Shown piece after piece: positions 7,981 through 21,434 of a stretch of 32,841 nucleotides of DNA. Source of the DNA: Bryobacterales bacterium (lineage in GTDB: Bacteria > Acidobacteriota > Terriglobia > Bryobacterales > Bryobacteraceae). The notes below the pieces were generated by a model. It did no database searches. It saw nothing but the letters and a program-made list of their open reading frames with translations, and was not told the origin of the DNA. Numbering within the stretch: the stretch's first letter is position 1; the number at the start of each line of letters is the position of its first letter. Where the stretch lies: positions 1 through 32,841 of the forward strand of contig DAIDJK010000001.1 in the NCBI GenBank assembly GCA_027450225.1, read 5' to 3'. Both the position numbers and the translations under genes were made by a program.

Positions 7981-9388
7981 TTACGCGGGCAATTTCGACG
8001 CGCCCATCAGGTATTCATCGACACCGCGGGCGGCTTTGCGGCCTTCGGCGATCGCCCAGACCACAAGCGACTGGCCGCGGCGCATGTCGCCGGCTGAGAA
8101 AACGCCGGGGACGGATGACATGTAGTGGTCGTTCGTTTCCACGTTGCCGCGCGCGTCGAGCTTGAGTCCGAGATCCTCGACGAGGCCCGTGCGCACGGGG
8201 CCGGTGAAGCCCATCGCGAGCAAAACAAGATCGACGTCGAGCTCGAATTCGGTGCCGGGAATGGCTTCGAACTTCGGAGGAGCTCCGACGCGAACACCGT
8301 GCAGCTTCTTCACGTTGCCGTGCTCGTCCCCGGTGAAACGAACTGTGTTGACGCTCCAGTCCCGCAGGCCGCCTTCTTCGTGCGAGCTTTCGACGCGCAG
8401 CTGCATGGGCCACAGCGGCCAGGGTGTATGCGGAGCGCGTGTGTCGGGCGGCTTGGGAAGAAGCTCGAACTGCGTGACGTGCGCTGCGCCGTGGCGGTGC
8501 GAGGTGCCGAGGCAATCCGCTCCGGTATCACCGCCGCCGATGATGACGACGCGCTTGCCGGTGGCGAGGATCTGGTTCAGAACCTTGTCGCCCTCACAGA
8601 CTTTGTTGGCCTGCGGCAGGAACTCCATGGCGAAATGAATGCCTTTCAGTTCGCGGCCGGGTACTTTGAGATCGCGAGGCTGCTCGGCGCCGCAGGTGAG
8701 AAGCACCGCATCGAACTTGCTGAGTTCGCTCACCGGGACGTTGCCGCCGATGTGCGAGTTCGGGGCAAATTCGACGCCTTCGCCCTTCATCTGGTCGATG
8801 CGGCGATCGATCAGATGCTTTTCCATCTTGAAGTTCGGGATGCCGTAACGAAGCAGGCCACCGATGCGATCGGCCTTTTCGAAAAGAACCACGGAATGAC
8901 CGGCGCGGGCAAGCTGCTGTGCGGCGGCGAGTCCGGCGGGGCCGGAACCAACGACGGCAACGCGTTTACCGGTGCGGAAAGCGGGCGGCTCAGGCGCGAT
9001 CCAGCCCTCGGCCCAGCCGCGATCGACAATCGCTTTCTCGATGTTCTTGATGGTGACCGGCGGCTCATTGATGCCGAGCACGCAGGCGGCTTCGCAGGGC
9101 GCGGGACAGATGCGGCCGGTGAATTCGGGGAAGTTGTTGGTGGAGTGCAAGACGCGCAGGGCTTCGCGCCAGCGGCCGCGCCACACCAGATCGTTCCAGT
9201 CCGGAATGATGTTGGTGACCGGGCAGCCGGTGTGGCAGAAGGGCACGCCGCAATCCATGCAGCGCGCGCCCTGCAGCCGCACTTTGTCTTCCGGCAGAGG
9301 ATGATAGATCTCGAACCAGTCCCGGATGCGCTCGGCGGGCGGCCGGCGCTGGGGGACTTCACGCTCGTATTCGAGAAAGCCTGTGACC

Positions 9389-9396
<8 letters not shown>
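7981..9396 (-). CDS. gltD: Glutamate synthase small (beta) subunit
   Basis: GltD takes electrons from NAD(P)H through FAD and iron-sulphur centres and passes them to GltB, which makes two glutamates from glutamine and 2-oxoglutarate. From the GTG at 9396 ([13 protein letters not shown]) the protein has 471 residues. Two Cys groups for Fe-S clusters are seen: C46, C49, C54, C58 and C97, C101, C105. The FAD-binding GSGPAGL (150-156) and the second nucleotide site GGGDTG (287-292) are intact, as is an [11 protein letters not shown] segment near the C-terminus. A GTG at 9405 is also in frame; 9396 was preferred because the product then matches the usual MGKxTGFLEY start and a GGGGG run lies about seven bases upstream. 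The start overlaps the gltB stop by eight bases (GTGGGTAA), so translation is likely coupled. Confidence 0.95.
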
Positions 9397-14020
<4,624 letters not shown>

Positions 14021-14086
14021 TAGAGATACTCCGGGCTACTCACGGCGACAGCGTACGCGGCTGTGCGTCTCGGGTGGTAGTTTCAC

Positions 14087-14117
14087 GATATTAGCAGATT
14101 CTCACAATATCACGCAA
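14087..14117 (-). promoter_or_regulatory. Probable gltB promoter with inverted-repeat operator
   Basis: On the minus strand a -35-like TTGCGT (14117-14112) and a -10-like TAATAT (14093-14088) are 18 bases apart. Between and over them lies the inverted repeat GATATT / AATATC (14087-14092 and 14106-14111, 13-base spacer). A LysR-type regulator begins 51 bases to the right, on the other strand. An operator bound by that regulator is a natural inference but not shown. Confidence 0.55.
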
Positions 14118-14167
14118 ACCAAATCTGACGTATCGACAAATTCAGTTTTGCTTATGTTAGACTCGCA

Positions 14168-15046
14168 GTGGTGATCTTCGTCGATTGCAAGCTTTTTCGC
14201 GACGTGGCCAGCGCGAAAAGCCTGAGCCGCGCGGCCCAGATGAACGGCATCAGCCAGTCCGCCGCAACGCAGCACATTCAGGAGATGGAAAAGCGGCTGG
14301 GAGTGGAACTGCTGGACCGCTCGACGCGGCCGGTGGGTCTTACGGCGGCCGGCAAGCTGTACGCGGACATGTGCCGCGAGGTGCTGCGGCGGGAGGCGAG
14401 CTTTCTGGCGGAACTGGATGAGATCAAATCCGAAGCCGGGGGACAGGTGCGGGTGGCGTCGATTTATTCGATCGGCCTGACGGAAGTGGGACGCCTGAAG
14501 GATGAATTCGCCCGGCGATGTCCCGCGGCGCATCTGCAGGTGGAATATTGCCGCCCGGATCGTGTTTATGAAGCCGTGCAGGCGGATGAAGCGGATTTCG
14601 GCTTTCTGAGCTATCCCGAGCACCGCCGGGAACTGGCGGTGATTCCCTGGCGCGAGGAAAAGATGACGCTGGTGGTTTATCCGACGCACCGGCTGGCGGC
14701 GCGGGATTCGATCGTCCCGTCCGATCTGGCCGGCGAAGACTTCATCACCTTCGACGAGGATGTGCCGGTACGGCGCGAACTGGACCGGTTCTTCCGCGAG
14801 AACGAAGTGCAGGTGAACGTGGCGGCGCAGTTCGACAATATTCAGTCGATCAAGGAAGCAGTGGCGCTGGGGTCGGGAATCAGTATTCTGCCGGAACGTA
14901 CGTTGACTGCGGAAATTGAACAGAGCAGGCTGGCGTCAATCCCGATCGAGGCGCCGGGGCTGCTGCGGCCGACCGCCATCATCCACCGCCGCCGGAAGAA
15001 GTTCACACGGGCGGCGCGCGAATTTCTGGAACTGGTGACGGTGTAG
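14168..15046 (+). CDS. LysR-family transcriptional regulator, divergent from gltB
   Basis: This 292-residue protein has the LysR layout: an N-terminal winged helix-turn-helix (about residues 1-60, with SLSRAAQMNGISQSAATQHI and EKRLGVELLDRS) and an effector-binding domain of two alpha/beta lobes (about 88-290, with VEYCRPDRVYEAVQADEADFG and AVALGSGISILPER). The start is GTG at 14168 or the adjacent GTG at 14171; the Shine-Dalgarno is weak. The neighbouring gltBD operon is read the other way, so a role in controlling glutamate synthase is likely, as GltC does in Bacillus subtilis. The effector-domain family alone does not reveal the ligand; regulators of cysteine, aromatic or nitrogen genes look alike. 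LysR genes are often autorepressed through the shared intergenic region, which here holds an inverted repeat at 14087-14111. Confidence 0.92.
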   Translation: MVIFVDCKLFRDVASAKSLSRAAQMNGISQSAATQHIQEMEKRLGVELLDRSTRPVGLTAAGKLYADMCREVLRREASFLAELDEIKSEAGGQVRVASIYSIGLTEVGRLKDEFARRCPAAHLQVEYCRPDRVYEAVQADEADFGFLSYPEHRRELAVIPWREEKMTLVVYPTHRLAARDSIVPSDLAGEDFITFDEDVPVRRELDRFFRENEVQVNVAAQFDNIQSIKEAVALGSGISILPERTLTAEIEQSRLASIPIEAPGLLRPTAIIHRRRKKFTRAAREFLELVTV

Positions 15047-15073
15047 CCCGCGGGACTTCGGACAGCTGAGATC

Positions 15074-15109
15074 AAAAAAAGGGGCCCAGGCCGTTACCGG
15101 CCCGGACCC
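15074..15109 (-). terminator. Intrinsic terminator of the subtilase gene
   Basis: A 12-position stem (15082-15093 with 15098-15109, two mismatches, TTAC loop) is very GC-rich. Read on the minus strand it is followed by seven T residues (15080-15074), the classic intrinsic terminator. It lies 28 bases past the stop of the leftward subtilase gene at 15138. The convergent LysR gene ends 27 bases away on the other side, where no T-run favours its own termination. Confidence 0.85.
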
Positions 15110-15137
15110 GGGAATTGCCAGGAATCAATTCAGGCGA

Positions 15138-18100
15138 TCAACGCTGGATGATCTGAATGGCGTCGATCTTCGGGTTGGAGACGACCGGCACGAGTTGGAT
15201 GACGAGCTGGCCGTTGGTCACATTCACAAGATAGGTGCGGTCCACCGCCGTATGCGGTCCGCCGGCAGCGGCAACGATATCGAAGCCGGACTGCACGGTC
15301 TGGCCGTTGATGACGATATTGAACAGACGCTGGCCCGACGCGTTGAACCAGTTCTCTGAAAACTTCAGCGTAACCGCGTTGGTCCCGTTCGGCGCCGCGA
15401 ACTGGTACTGCAGCGGCTGGAACAGGGTGAAGCGCTCGGTCTGATAGAGAGACTGGTCGCTGGTGTTGCCGATGCCGCCCCAGTAAGCCCAGGGCAGGCC
15501 ATCGGTGAAACCGGTATCGGCCGCCCAGGTCTGACCGAGTGAATCGACATACTGGCTGCCGCCGGCGCGAACACGGATCGCCGATGGAGCCGGAGTGCCG
15601 CCGGCATCGATCTCGATCGCGTTGATCTCGGGGTTCGAGACCACCGGATTGAGCTGGATGACGATCTGGCCATTGCTGACGTTCACGGGATAGGACAGAT
15701 CGATGGCGAGGTTCGGGCCACCGGCGGCCTTTGCAATATCGAAGTTGGTCGCCACCTGCTGGCCATTGATGACGATGTTGAATACGCGTTGTCCGGCGGA
15801 ACTAAACCAGGTTTCGGCGAACTTCAGGTTGACGGAGTAGCTGCCGTTGGGCGCGGCGAAATGATACTGCACGGGCGCCGCGGAGTTCCAGCGCTGGCTT
15901 TGGTAAAGCGCCGGGGTCCACGAGTTGGGGATCGGATTGGAGTCGGCGTAAGTATACCCGCCGGAGAAGCCTGTGTCTCCGGACCAGACATTCCCAAACG
16001 CATCGGTGAGCCCGCCGCCGCCTGCGTGAACGCGAATGGTGGTGAAGTTTCCGCCCGGCGGATTCGCAGGCGGCGCGGGTGAGGCGGGAGGCGCCGGCGC
16101 CACGGGTGGCGCGACAGGAGGTGGAGGTGGAGCCGGCGGGGCTGCCGGGGGCGCCGGCGCGACAAAACCGCCGCCGAACTGAAGATTGACAACGGAGGCG
16201 GCATCCACGCTGACGCCCGCGCTGCCGGATACGTTGGACTGGCCGCCGGTGGAAGCCGTTACGGTGTAGCCGCCGGGAACAAGACCGATCGAGGAATAGT
16301 GGCCATTGCCGTCCGTGGTCGCGGTGGTGTTTCTGGGTCCGTTGATGTTGACCGTGGCGTTGACCGCCGGCGCGCCGCCGGGCAGCGCGATATGGCCGGA
16401 AACCGTGCCCATGGCCGGCAGATTGAGATTGACGGTGGTGTTGCCATACGGACCGACGCCCTGGGTGACGGAATTCGTCACGCGGTAGAGCGCCGCGGCC
16501 TGAACGGTGTAAGTTCCGGGCTGGACATAGAGCGAGTAACCACCGCCCGGAGCGGTGACGGCAGTGGAAACAATGAGACCGTTCGAAATCGCCTCCACCA
16601 CGGCCCCGCCGACGCCCTGACCGTTATCCGTGACGACCCCGCTGAACTGCGCAGGAGTCCCGCCGAGGACCGGAGTGAAATTGGTATCGGCGCCCGCTGC
16701 GACGCCAATCTGGAAAGTTCCGGTGGGATAACCCGGAGCGCTGACGACCGCCGTATAACTGCCGGGCGCGATGCCGTAGAAGCGGAATAGGCCGGTCGCA
16801 TTGACGACGGTTTGCGATTGCCCCGCTACGGTGACGGTCGGATTCGTGCCGACGGGATTGCCGTTGATATCGACTACCTGGCCGGCGATGCCACCGAGCG
16901 AGCTCGGACGGAGATTCCCGCTGACGGCGCGATAGAGATTCACGCGGCCGTAACCAAGCTGCTGGCCTGCCTGCCCGCCGAAATTGCCGTTATCGGCCGA
17001 CTGCTCGACAATCATCCGCGCCATTGCGGCGCTCATGTTGGGACTGGTGGCGAAAATCATGCCGCCTACGGCGGAAACGTGCGGCGTCGCCATGGAGGTG
17101 CCGGAGATCGAGTCGTAACCGGTGACGCCCTCCTGATTGGGGTACGTGGGAACAGTGGAGAGGATACCTACGCCGGGCGCGCCGACGGCGATTCCGGGGC
17201 CGGAATCGGAGAAAGAGGCGAGATTGTCGTTGCCGTCCGTGGCCGCGACGCCGAGAGCATAATTCGCGCCGGCGGGGAAAAACAGTTCATTCTTTGCGTC
17301 GTTGCCACCCGCGGCGACGACGATCGCATTCTTCTGCCAGGCGTAATTGACGGCGTTCTGCAGCGTCTGTGAATAACCCGGCGAACCGAGACTGAGCGAA
17401 ATCACGGATGCGCCGCTGTTGGCTGCATCAATGATGGCCTGGGAGATTTTGCCGTCATCGCCGGAACCGTTCGAATCGAGAACTTTGTAAACGAGGATCT
17501 CGACGGGATAGGCAAGTCCGGCGATTCCCTGCCCATTGTTGGCTGAAGCGGCTATGATGCCGGCCACGTGCGTGCCATGGCCGAAATCGTCACCCCAGTT
17601 GCAGGGGGTGGGCGCAGTGGTGGGATAGAAAGTCTGGCTGAGCGACCAGTTGATCTGGCCGCCCGCGGCGCTGTCGGTTGAGCCGCCGCCTGCGTTGATG
17701 AAATCAGGATGAGTGCAATCGACGCCGGTATCGAGCACGGCGACGCGAATACGGCCGTATTCGGCGACGGCCGAGGTCAGAAAACCGTCCGGCGCGGCTC
17801 CCCAGGCCTGTTCAGCCTGCACGTTTTGCAAAGCCCACTGCGCATTTACCTGCGGATCGTTGGGGATGAGGGCCTGCGCCTTGCGTACCCGGTTGGGCTC
17901 CACGTAAAGTACATCCGAACGCGCGGCCAGAGCGGCGGGGACGCCGAGGGGCGCCGCCAGCGGAAGTTGTACCAGGTGGATGTTGGCGCCGGCGTTTACG
18001 GGCGTTGAAGTTGCCCCGGGGGCAACCTGCTGCAGAACGGACGCCGCGGAGGCGCCTTGAGCGAAGCGAACCAGAAGTTGTCCAGAGACGGTGGTCTCAT

Positions 18101-18209
18101 TGGGTCCGGCCACGAATTGAATTCCCGCGAATGCCGCTGTCCAGCTGAAGAGCGCCATTACCAGCAGCGTGCGCGCACTTTTGGCGCACGATCGATATAG
18201 TGGTGTCAA
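15138..18209 (-). CDS. Secreted S8 (subtilisin-type) serine protease with three carboxypeptidase-regulatory-like and two malectin-like domains
   Basis: This 1023-residue protein has a signal peptide (about 1-28) and an inhibitor-like propeptide ending near RSDVLYVEPN (97-106). The S8 domain is complete: Asp160 (VLDTGVD), His211 (HGTHVAG), oxyanion Asn303 (AAGGND) and Ser372 (GTSMATPH). Three carboxypeptidase-regulatory-like beta domains follow (about 438-513, 520-597 and 600-677), then a Pro/Ala linker (684-719) and two malectin-like domains (about 725-868 and 878-1020) that share FAAPNG and NIVINGQ and look duplicated. Malectin domains bind di-glucose or other glycans, so the enzyme may be held on polysaccharide. 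The start is TTG at 18209, the only start in frame near an AAGGAG site, about 11 bases upstream. A strong terminator follows. It is probably an extracellular protease for nutrient use or cell-surface processing; the target is unknown. Confidence 0.9.
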   Translation of the reverse strand: MTPLYRSCAKSARTLLVMALFSWTAAFAGIQFVAGPNETTVSGQLLVRFAQGASAASVLQQVAPGATSTPVNAGANIHLVQLPLAAPLGVPAALAARSDVLYVEPNRVRKAQALIPNDPQVNAQWALQNVQAEQAWGAAPDGFLTSAVAEYGRIRVAVLDTGVDCTHPDFINAGGGSTDSAAGGQINWSLSQTFYPTTAPTPCNWGDDFGHGTHVAGIIAASANNGQGIAGLAYPVEILVYKVLDSNGSGDDGKISQAIIDAANSGASVISLSLGSPGYSQTLQNAVNYAWQKNAIVVAAGGNDAKNELFFPAGANYALGVAATDGNDNLASFSDSGPGIAVGAPGVGILSTVPTYPNQEGVTGYDSISGTSMATPHVSAVGGMIFATSPNMSAAMARMIVEQSADNGNFGGQAGQQLGYGRVNLYRAVSGNLRPSSLGGIAGQVVDINGNPVGTNPTVTVAGQSQTVVNATGLFRFYGIAPGSYTAVVSAPGYPTGTFQIGVAAGADTNFTPVLGGTPAQFSGVVTDNGQGVGGAVVEAISNGLIVSTAVTAPGGGYSLYVQPGTYTVQAAALYRVTNSVTQGVGPYGNTTVNLNLPAMGTVSGHIALPGGAPAVNATVNINGPRNTTATTDGNGHYSSIGLVPGGYTVTASTGGQSNVSGSAGVSVDAASVVNLQFGGGFVAPAPPAAPPAPPPPPVAPPVAPAPPASPAPPANPPGGNFTTIRVHAGGGGLTDAFGNVWSGDTGFSGGYTYADSNPIPNSWTPALYQSQRWNSAAPVQYHFAAPNGSYSVNLKFAETWFSSAGQRVFNIVINGQQVATNFDIAKAAGGPNLAIDLSYPVNVSNGQIVIQLNPVVSNPEINAIEIDAGGTPAPSAIRVRAGGSQYVDSLGQTWAADTGFTDGLPWAYWGGIGNTSDQSLYQTERFTLFQPLQYQFAAPNGTNAVTLKFSENWFNASGQRLFNIVINGQTVQSGFDIVAAAGGPHTAVDRTYLVNVTNGQLVIQLVPVVSNPKIDAIQIIQR

Positions 18210-18587
18210 GTCGATCGAGTCTCCTTATGGTTTCCCTGAGTGATGTTCGGAACCGATGGCTCCTGCGTGAAGTCACAGAATCACACTCGGAATCCGAAAA
18301 ATCATTAACCCCACCGGGCTAATTTGAGGAGATATTTACGCTATTTATGAGTCACTAGCGAGTTGTGCTGGGGAAAGACGTTAACGCTGGCGCAATAAAG
18401 AGTACAAAGTACTATGTTCGACCGGAGTAGTTGAGACATCGCCAGGGAAGACTATCGCGTATTCGGGCTACGCAGTGTGCCCCGCATCCTGCCTTCATCC
18501 GACTCCGGAAAGTAGAACTCAAAAATCCGTCTGGCGGAAGGGAGAAAAGAAGAGCTGTGGTTTGAGCAGCGCGGCTGGTGAGAGAGC
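18210..18587. other. Non-coding gap between the subtilase and amidase genes
   Basis: This 378-base stretch shows no convincing gene. It must carry the leftward promoter and leader of the subtilase; its AAGGAG ribosome site is at 18221-18226. A small inverted repeat (AGTAC, three A, GTACT) lies near 18400. The AT content is higher around 18295-18360 than in the flanking genes. I did not recognise a known riboswitch. Confidence 0.5.
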
Positions 18588-20117
18588 TCAGTTCCCCCGG
18601 GACGGCCGGGCAGGAGCAGTGCTCGCCACTTCGAAATGGCTCAACGAACGCGAATATTGCGAAATGCCGCGATAAAGCGCGTCCGCCACCTTTTGCCGGT
18701 ATTCGGGTTTGCCGAGATTCCGTTCATCCCGCGGATTGCTCAAAAAACCGATCTCAGCGAGAACGGAAGGCATGGATGCGCCGATCAATACCACAAAAGG
18801 CGCGCGCTTGATTCCACGGTCTCTCGCGACGGGGTTGACGGCCGCCTCCTGGGCGAAAAGAGGAGCTTCTATGTCTCGGGCGAGCGTCTGCGATTCCGTG
18901 ATTTTGTCATTCAGGGTGATGGACTGGATCAGGTCCTTCAATTCACCAACGGTTTTATCCGAGCCGGCATTTTCCCGCGCCGCGACGTCAAGCGCTGTCG
19001 GATTATTCGTGAAATTCAAATAAAAAGTTTCGATCCCTCCTACGGAAGCCGCGGGAGAAGAGTTGGCGTGGATCGAAATAAAAAGGTCGGCTTTGTGATC
19101 GTTTGCGATGGCGGTCCGTTCGTGCAGCGGAATAAAGGTGTCGTCGGAACGGGTGAGGATGACCTCGGCGCCCATCCGCGACTGGATCAGAGCGGCCAGC
19201 CGAAGGGCGACGTCAAGTACGACATCCTTTTCAATGACGCCATGCGGCCCGATGGTCCCATCGTCATGGCCGCCATGGCCGGCGTCAATAACCACCCGAT
19301 CGATCTTCAGTCCGAGAGCGCGAGTGAGCGACCGCGTGGCCTCGAGCGATGGAGCGGCTCGCGCGTCCGGGGAAACGGAACGCGCCGCAGGAATAACGCG
19401 GGTGGACATGCCCCTGACGTAGCGCTGGGGCGCAGTCGGTCCGGGCAGATAGACCGAGGCGAATTCAACGGCCGCCGGCAGGGCGGAATCTCCGGCGATC
19501 GACGGGGCGGGCAACAGAATCAGCGTTTTTGGAACAGGCGGCGCCGGCCATACAAACATCCGGGCGGTACGGCGGCCGATGGCGCCGCGCGAGGAGGAAG
19601 AGTAGACGGCCGGCTCCAGATAGGGCCGCGGCGCTTCCGCACCGGCAAGAGAATTGAACGGCTGAGATTCGGAGGCCTCCGCGGGCGGAGCGAGGCGGGC
19701 CGTCTGACGGCCGGGGCGGCGTTCGGGCCGGATCTCGATCAGCATCCGGTCCGGACTGTCAAGTCGCGTCACGTGATACTCGGCAGGCCCGACAAGATCG
19801 AAGACGATCCGCGTGGTACCCGGCACGGTCTCCGCAATGCGGACCCGGCGGACCAGCGCATCATTAATAATACGTGTCGCGGCGCGGCGCCTGTCGATCC
19901 AGGGGCGGGCGTGAAGAATATCGAAGAAAAGCCGATCCGGATTATAGGCGCGGTTGGATCGGTATTCAAACGGACCTGAAGTCTCGAGAACGACGCGGGT
20001 CGAGTCCGGGTGGGACCACGAACGGATCGTGGTAACCCGAATTATGCCGGAATTCGCGGCGGCGATCGCGGGTAGTGCGGTAATGCCCACCAGGATTTGC
20101 CACCAGCGGTGAATCAC
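18588..20117 (-). CDS. N-acetylmuramoyl-L-alanine amidase with AMIN domain (AmiC type)
   Basis: This 509-residue exported enzyme cuts the amide bond between MurNAc and the stem peptide, a step in cell separation and wall turnover. It has a signal peptide (1-21), an AMIN-like domain (about 25-131, containing RVVLETSGPFEYRS and a second similar strand set) that usually targets the enzyme to septa or outer-membrane systems, and a long, poorly conserved Pro/Ala-rich linker. The Amidase_3 domain follows (about 272-495). Its zinc ligands His281 (GHGG), Glu296 (EKD) and His350 (SIHAN) and catalytic Glu455 (EIGFLSN) are all present. The start is GTG at 20117, with GAGG six bases upstream that overlaps the stop codon of the lytic transglycosylase gene; the two genes are only eight bases apart and form an operon of wall hydrolases. 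Confidence 0.93.
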   Translation of the reverse strand: MIHRWWQILVGITALPAIAAANSGIIRVTTIRSWSHPDSTRVVLETSGPFEYRSNRAYNPDRLFFDILHARPWIDRRRAATRIINDALVRRVRIAETVPGTTRIVFDLVGPAEYHVTRLDSPDRMLIEIRPERRPGRQTARLAPPAEASESQPFNSLAGAEAPRPYLEPAVYSSSSRGAIGRRTARMFVWPAPPVPKTLILLPAPSIAGDSALPAAVEFASVYLPGPTAPQRYVRGMSTRVIPAARSVSPDARAAPSLEATRSLTRALGLKIDRVVIDAGHGGHDDGTIGPHGVIEKDVVLDVALRLAALIQSRMGAEVILTRSDDTFIPLHERTAIANDHKADLFISIHANSSPAASVGGIETFYLNFTNNPTALDVAARENAGSDKTVGELKDLIQSITLNDKITESQTLARDIEAPLFAQEAAVNPVARDRGIKRAPFVVLIGASMPSVLAEIGFLSNPRDERNLGKPEYRQKVADALYRGISQYSRSLSHFEVASTAPARPSRGN

Positions 20118-20125
20118 TTTGGCCT

Positions 20126-20800
20126 CTAAGGAGTACGGTAATAAATTCTGCCGTCTGAGCCAACCGACGTCTGAATCAGGCGGTATGTTTCGGCTGGGAT
20201 TGGACCCGGCAGAGCGTTAGTAGTCTTCTTCGCGCTTTTTTCTCTCGCACTCGCAAGATTGCGAGATACCCGCACCACGTAATTCCGGGTTTCGAGGTAA
20301 GGAGGCGTGCCTTTGTATTTATCTACGGCTTTTTCGCCTGCGTTATAGGCAGCGACGGCTTTCGTGTAATCGCCCTGATAGTAATCGAGAAGGAATTTCA
20401 GATATTTTACGCCGCCACGGACATTTTCTTCCCGGTCGAAAGGGTTCCGAACCCCGAAACGCCGCGCAGTGGAAGGTTCGAGCTGCATGATGCCCTCCGC
20501 GCCTTTGGGGGAAACGGCGAACTGATAGTAGCGGCTCTCGGCGAGAGCAATGGACTGAGCCAAAGGAGCTTCGACGCCTTGCTCGGCGGCAATCCGGTCG
20601 ATTAACTCTTTGGTCGCGGCTGCGTTCTCCGCGTTGCGCTCGGGAGAAACCGCTGGTCGAACGACGACCATACTCCGCACCAGACGACCCGATCGAGCGT
20701 CCGCCCGGACCACTGACCTGGCCACGGGAACGGCCCCGTCCGGGGATGATGCCAGCGCGGGCATGGCTACCAGCAGTATAAAACAATACCGGCAGAACAT
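20126..20800 (-). CDS. Exported SLT-family lytic transglycosylase
   Basis: This 224-residue protein has a signal peptide (MFCRYCFILLVAMPALA). The SLT fold is clear: catalytic Glu88 in ALAESRYYQFAVSPKGAEG, GIMQL (about 103-107) and AYNAGE (151-156). Such enzymes cleave the MurNAc-GlcNAc bond of peptidoglycan with formation of 1,6-anhydro-MurNAc. The frame runs on upstream to 21349, but that part is antisense to mobA and rich in repeats of Ser and Pro without conserved sequence, so the ATG at 20800 is taken. Its AGGA is about 11 bases away, a little far. The amidase gene follows at eight bases on the same strand, and the two probably work together at the cell wall. mobA is divergent, about 60 bases to the right. 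Confidence 0.9.
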   Translation of the reverse strand: MFCRYCFILLVAMPALASSPDGAVPVARSVVRADARSGRLVRSMVVVRPAVSPERNAENAAATKELIDRIAAEQGVEAPLAQSIALAESRYYQFAVSPKGAEGIMQLEPSTARRFGVRNPFDREENVRGGVKYLKFLLDYYQGDYTKAVAAYNAGEKAVDKYKGTPPYLETRNYVVRVSRNLASAREKSAKKTTNALPGPIPAETYRLIQTSVGSDGRIYYRTP

Positions 20801-20861
20801 GGCGACTGCGTTCCTGTTGCGGACGTGGCAAGCCACAATTGTCGATGGTAACATCCGGCTG

Positions 20862-21434
20862 GTGAGTGAATCGGACTGGACCGGAGTCGCGGGATGGGTG
20901 CTGGTGGGCGGCGCGAGCAGCCGCATGGGACGCGACAAGGCTCTGATGGAAGTAAACGGAACGCCGCTCGCGCTTGCAGTAGCGGGAGCAATGGGCAGGA
21001 TTTGCCGGCGGGTGAGTCTCGTCGGAGACCCGGCGAGATATGCGAACCTGGGATTGCCGGTCATACCGGACGCGATGCGCGGGCTGGGTCCGCTGTCCGG
21101 CATCGAGGCGGCGCTTGGCGCGACCGATTCGGACTGGAACCTTGTTGCCGCCTGCGATATGCCGGCGCTCGACGAACTGACGCTGCGGCGGATTGTTGAC
21201 GGAGCGGCGGAGGATGGCGCGATTCCCCGATATGCGGACGGGACGATCGAACCGCTCTGCGCGGTGTACCACCGGCGCTGCCATGATGCGGCGGTGGCGG
21301 CATTGTCTCGAGGAGTCCGGCGGGTAAGTGAATTCATCGGCGGTCTCAAGGTACGATACGTCCAGATACAGGATGCCGGGCCGTTTCAGAATTTGAACAC
21401 GCCCGGTGACCTCGACAACTTTCGCCGTGGCTGA
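20862..21434 (+). CDS. mobA: Molybdenum cofactor guanylyltransferase
   Basis: MobA joins GMP from GTP to molybdopterin to give the guanine-dinucleotide form of the cofactor in the cytoplasm. From the GTG at 20862 the protein has 190 residues, the usual size. The nucleotide motif LVGGASSRMGRDKAL (14-28) matches the LxGGxSxRMGxDKA signature, followed by GPLSG (76-80), CDMP (98-101) and NLNTPGDL near the C-terminus, all as in the family. An ATG at 20799 is in frame, but it would overlap the divergent transglycosylase start and add 21 unrelated residues, so the GTG is preferred; the Shine-Dalgarno of either is weak. The 3' end overlaps the next gene by eight bases. No other molybdopterin gene is nearby, so mobA is the only sign of molybdoenzymes here. 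Confidence 0.9.
   Translation: MSESDWTGVAGWVLVGGASSRMGRDKALMEVNGTPLALAVAGAMGRICRRVSLVGDPARYANLGLPVIPDAMRGLGPLSGIEAALGATDSDWNLVAACDMPALDELTLRRIVDGAAEDGAIPRYADGTIEPLCAVYHRRCHDAAVAALSRGVRRVSEFIGGLKVRYVQIQDAGPFQNLNTPGDLDNFRRG

Noticed and set aside
18210-18587. Possible riboswitch or small gene in the subtilase upstream gap
   Set aside because: No conserved riboswitch core was recognised, and the short frames here lack ribosome sites and family likeness.
18636-19979. Long open frame (447 codons) antisense to the amidase
   Set aside because: The sense frame carries complete Amidase_3 residues; the antisense product is Arg/Gly-rich and featureless.
20801-21349. Upstream extension of the lytic transglycosylase frame
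   Set aside because: It is antisense to mobA and lacks conserved sequence; the signal peptide begins at 20800.
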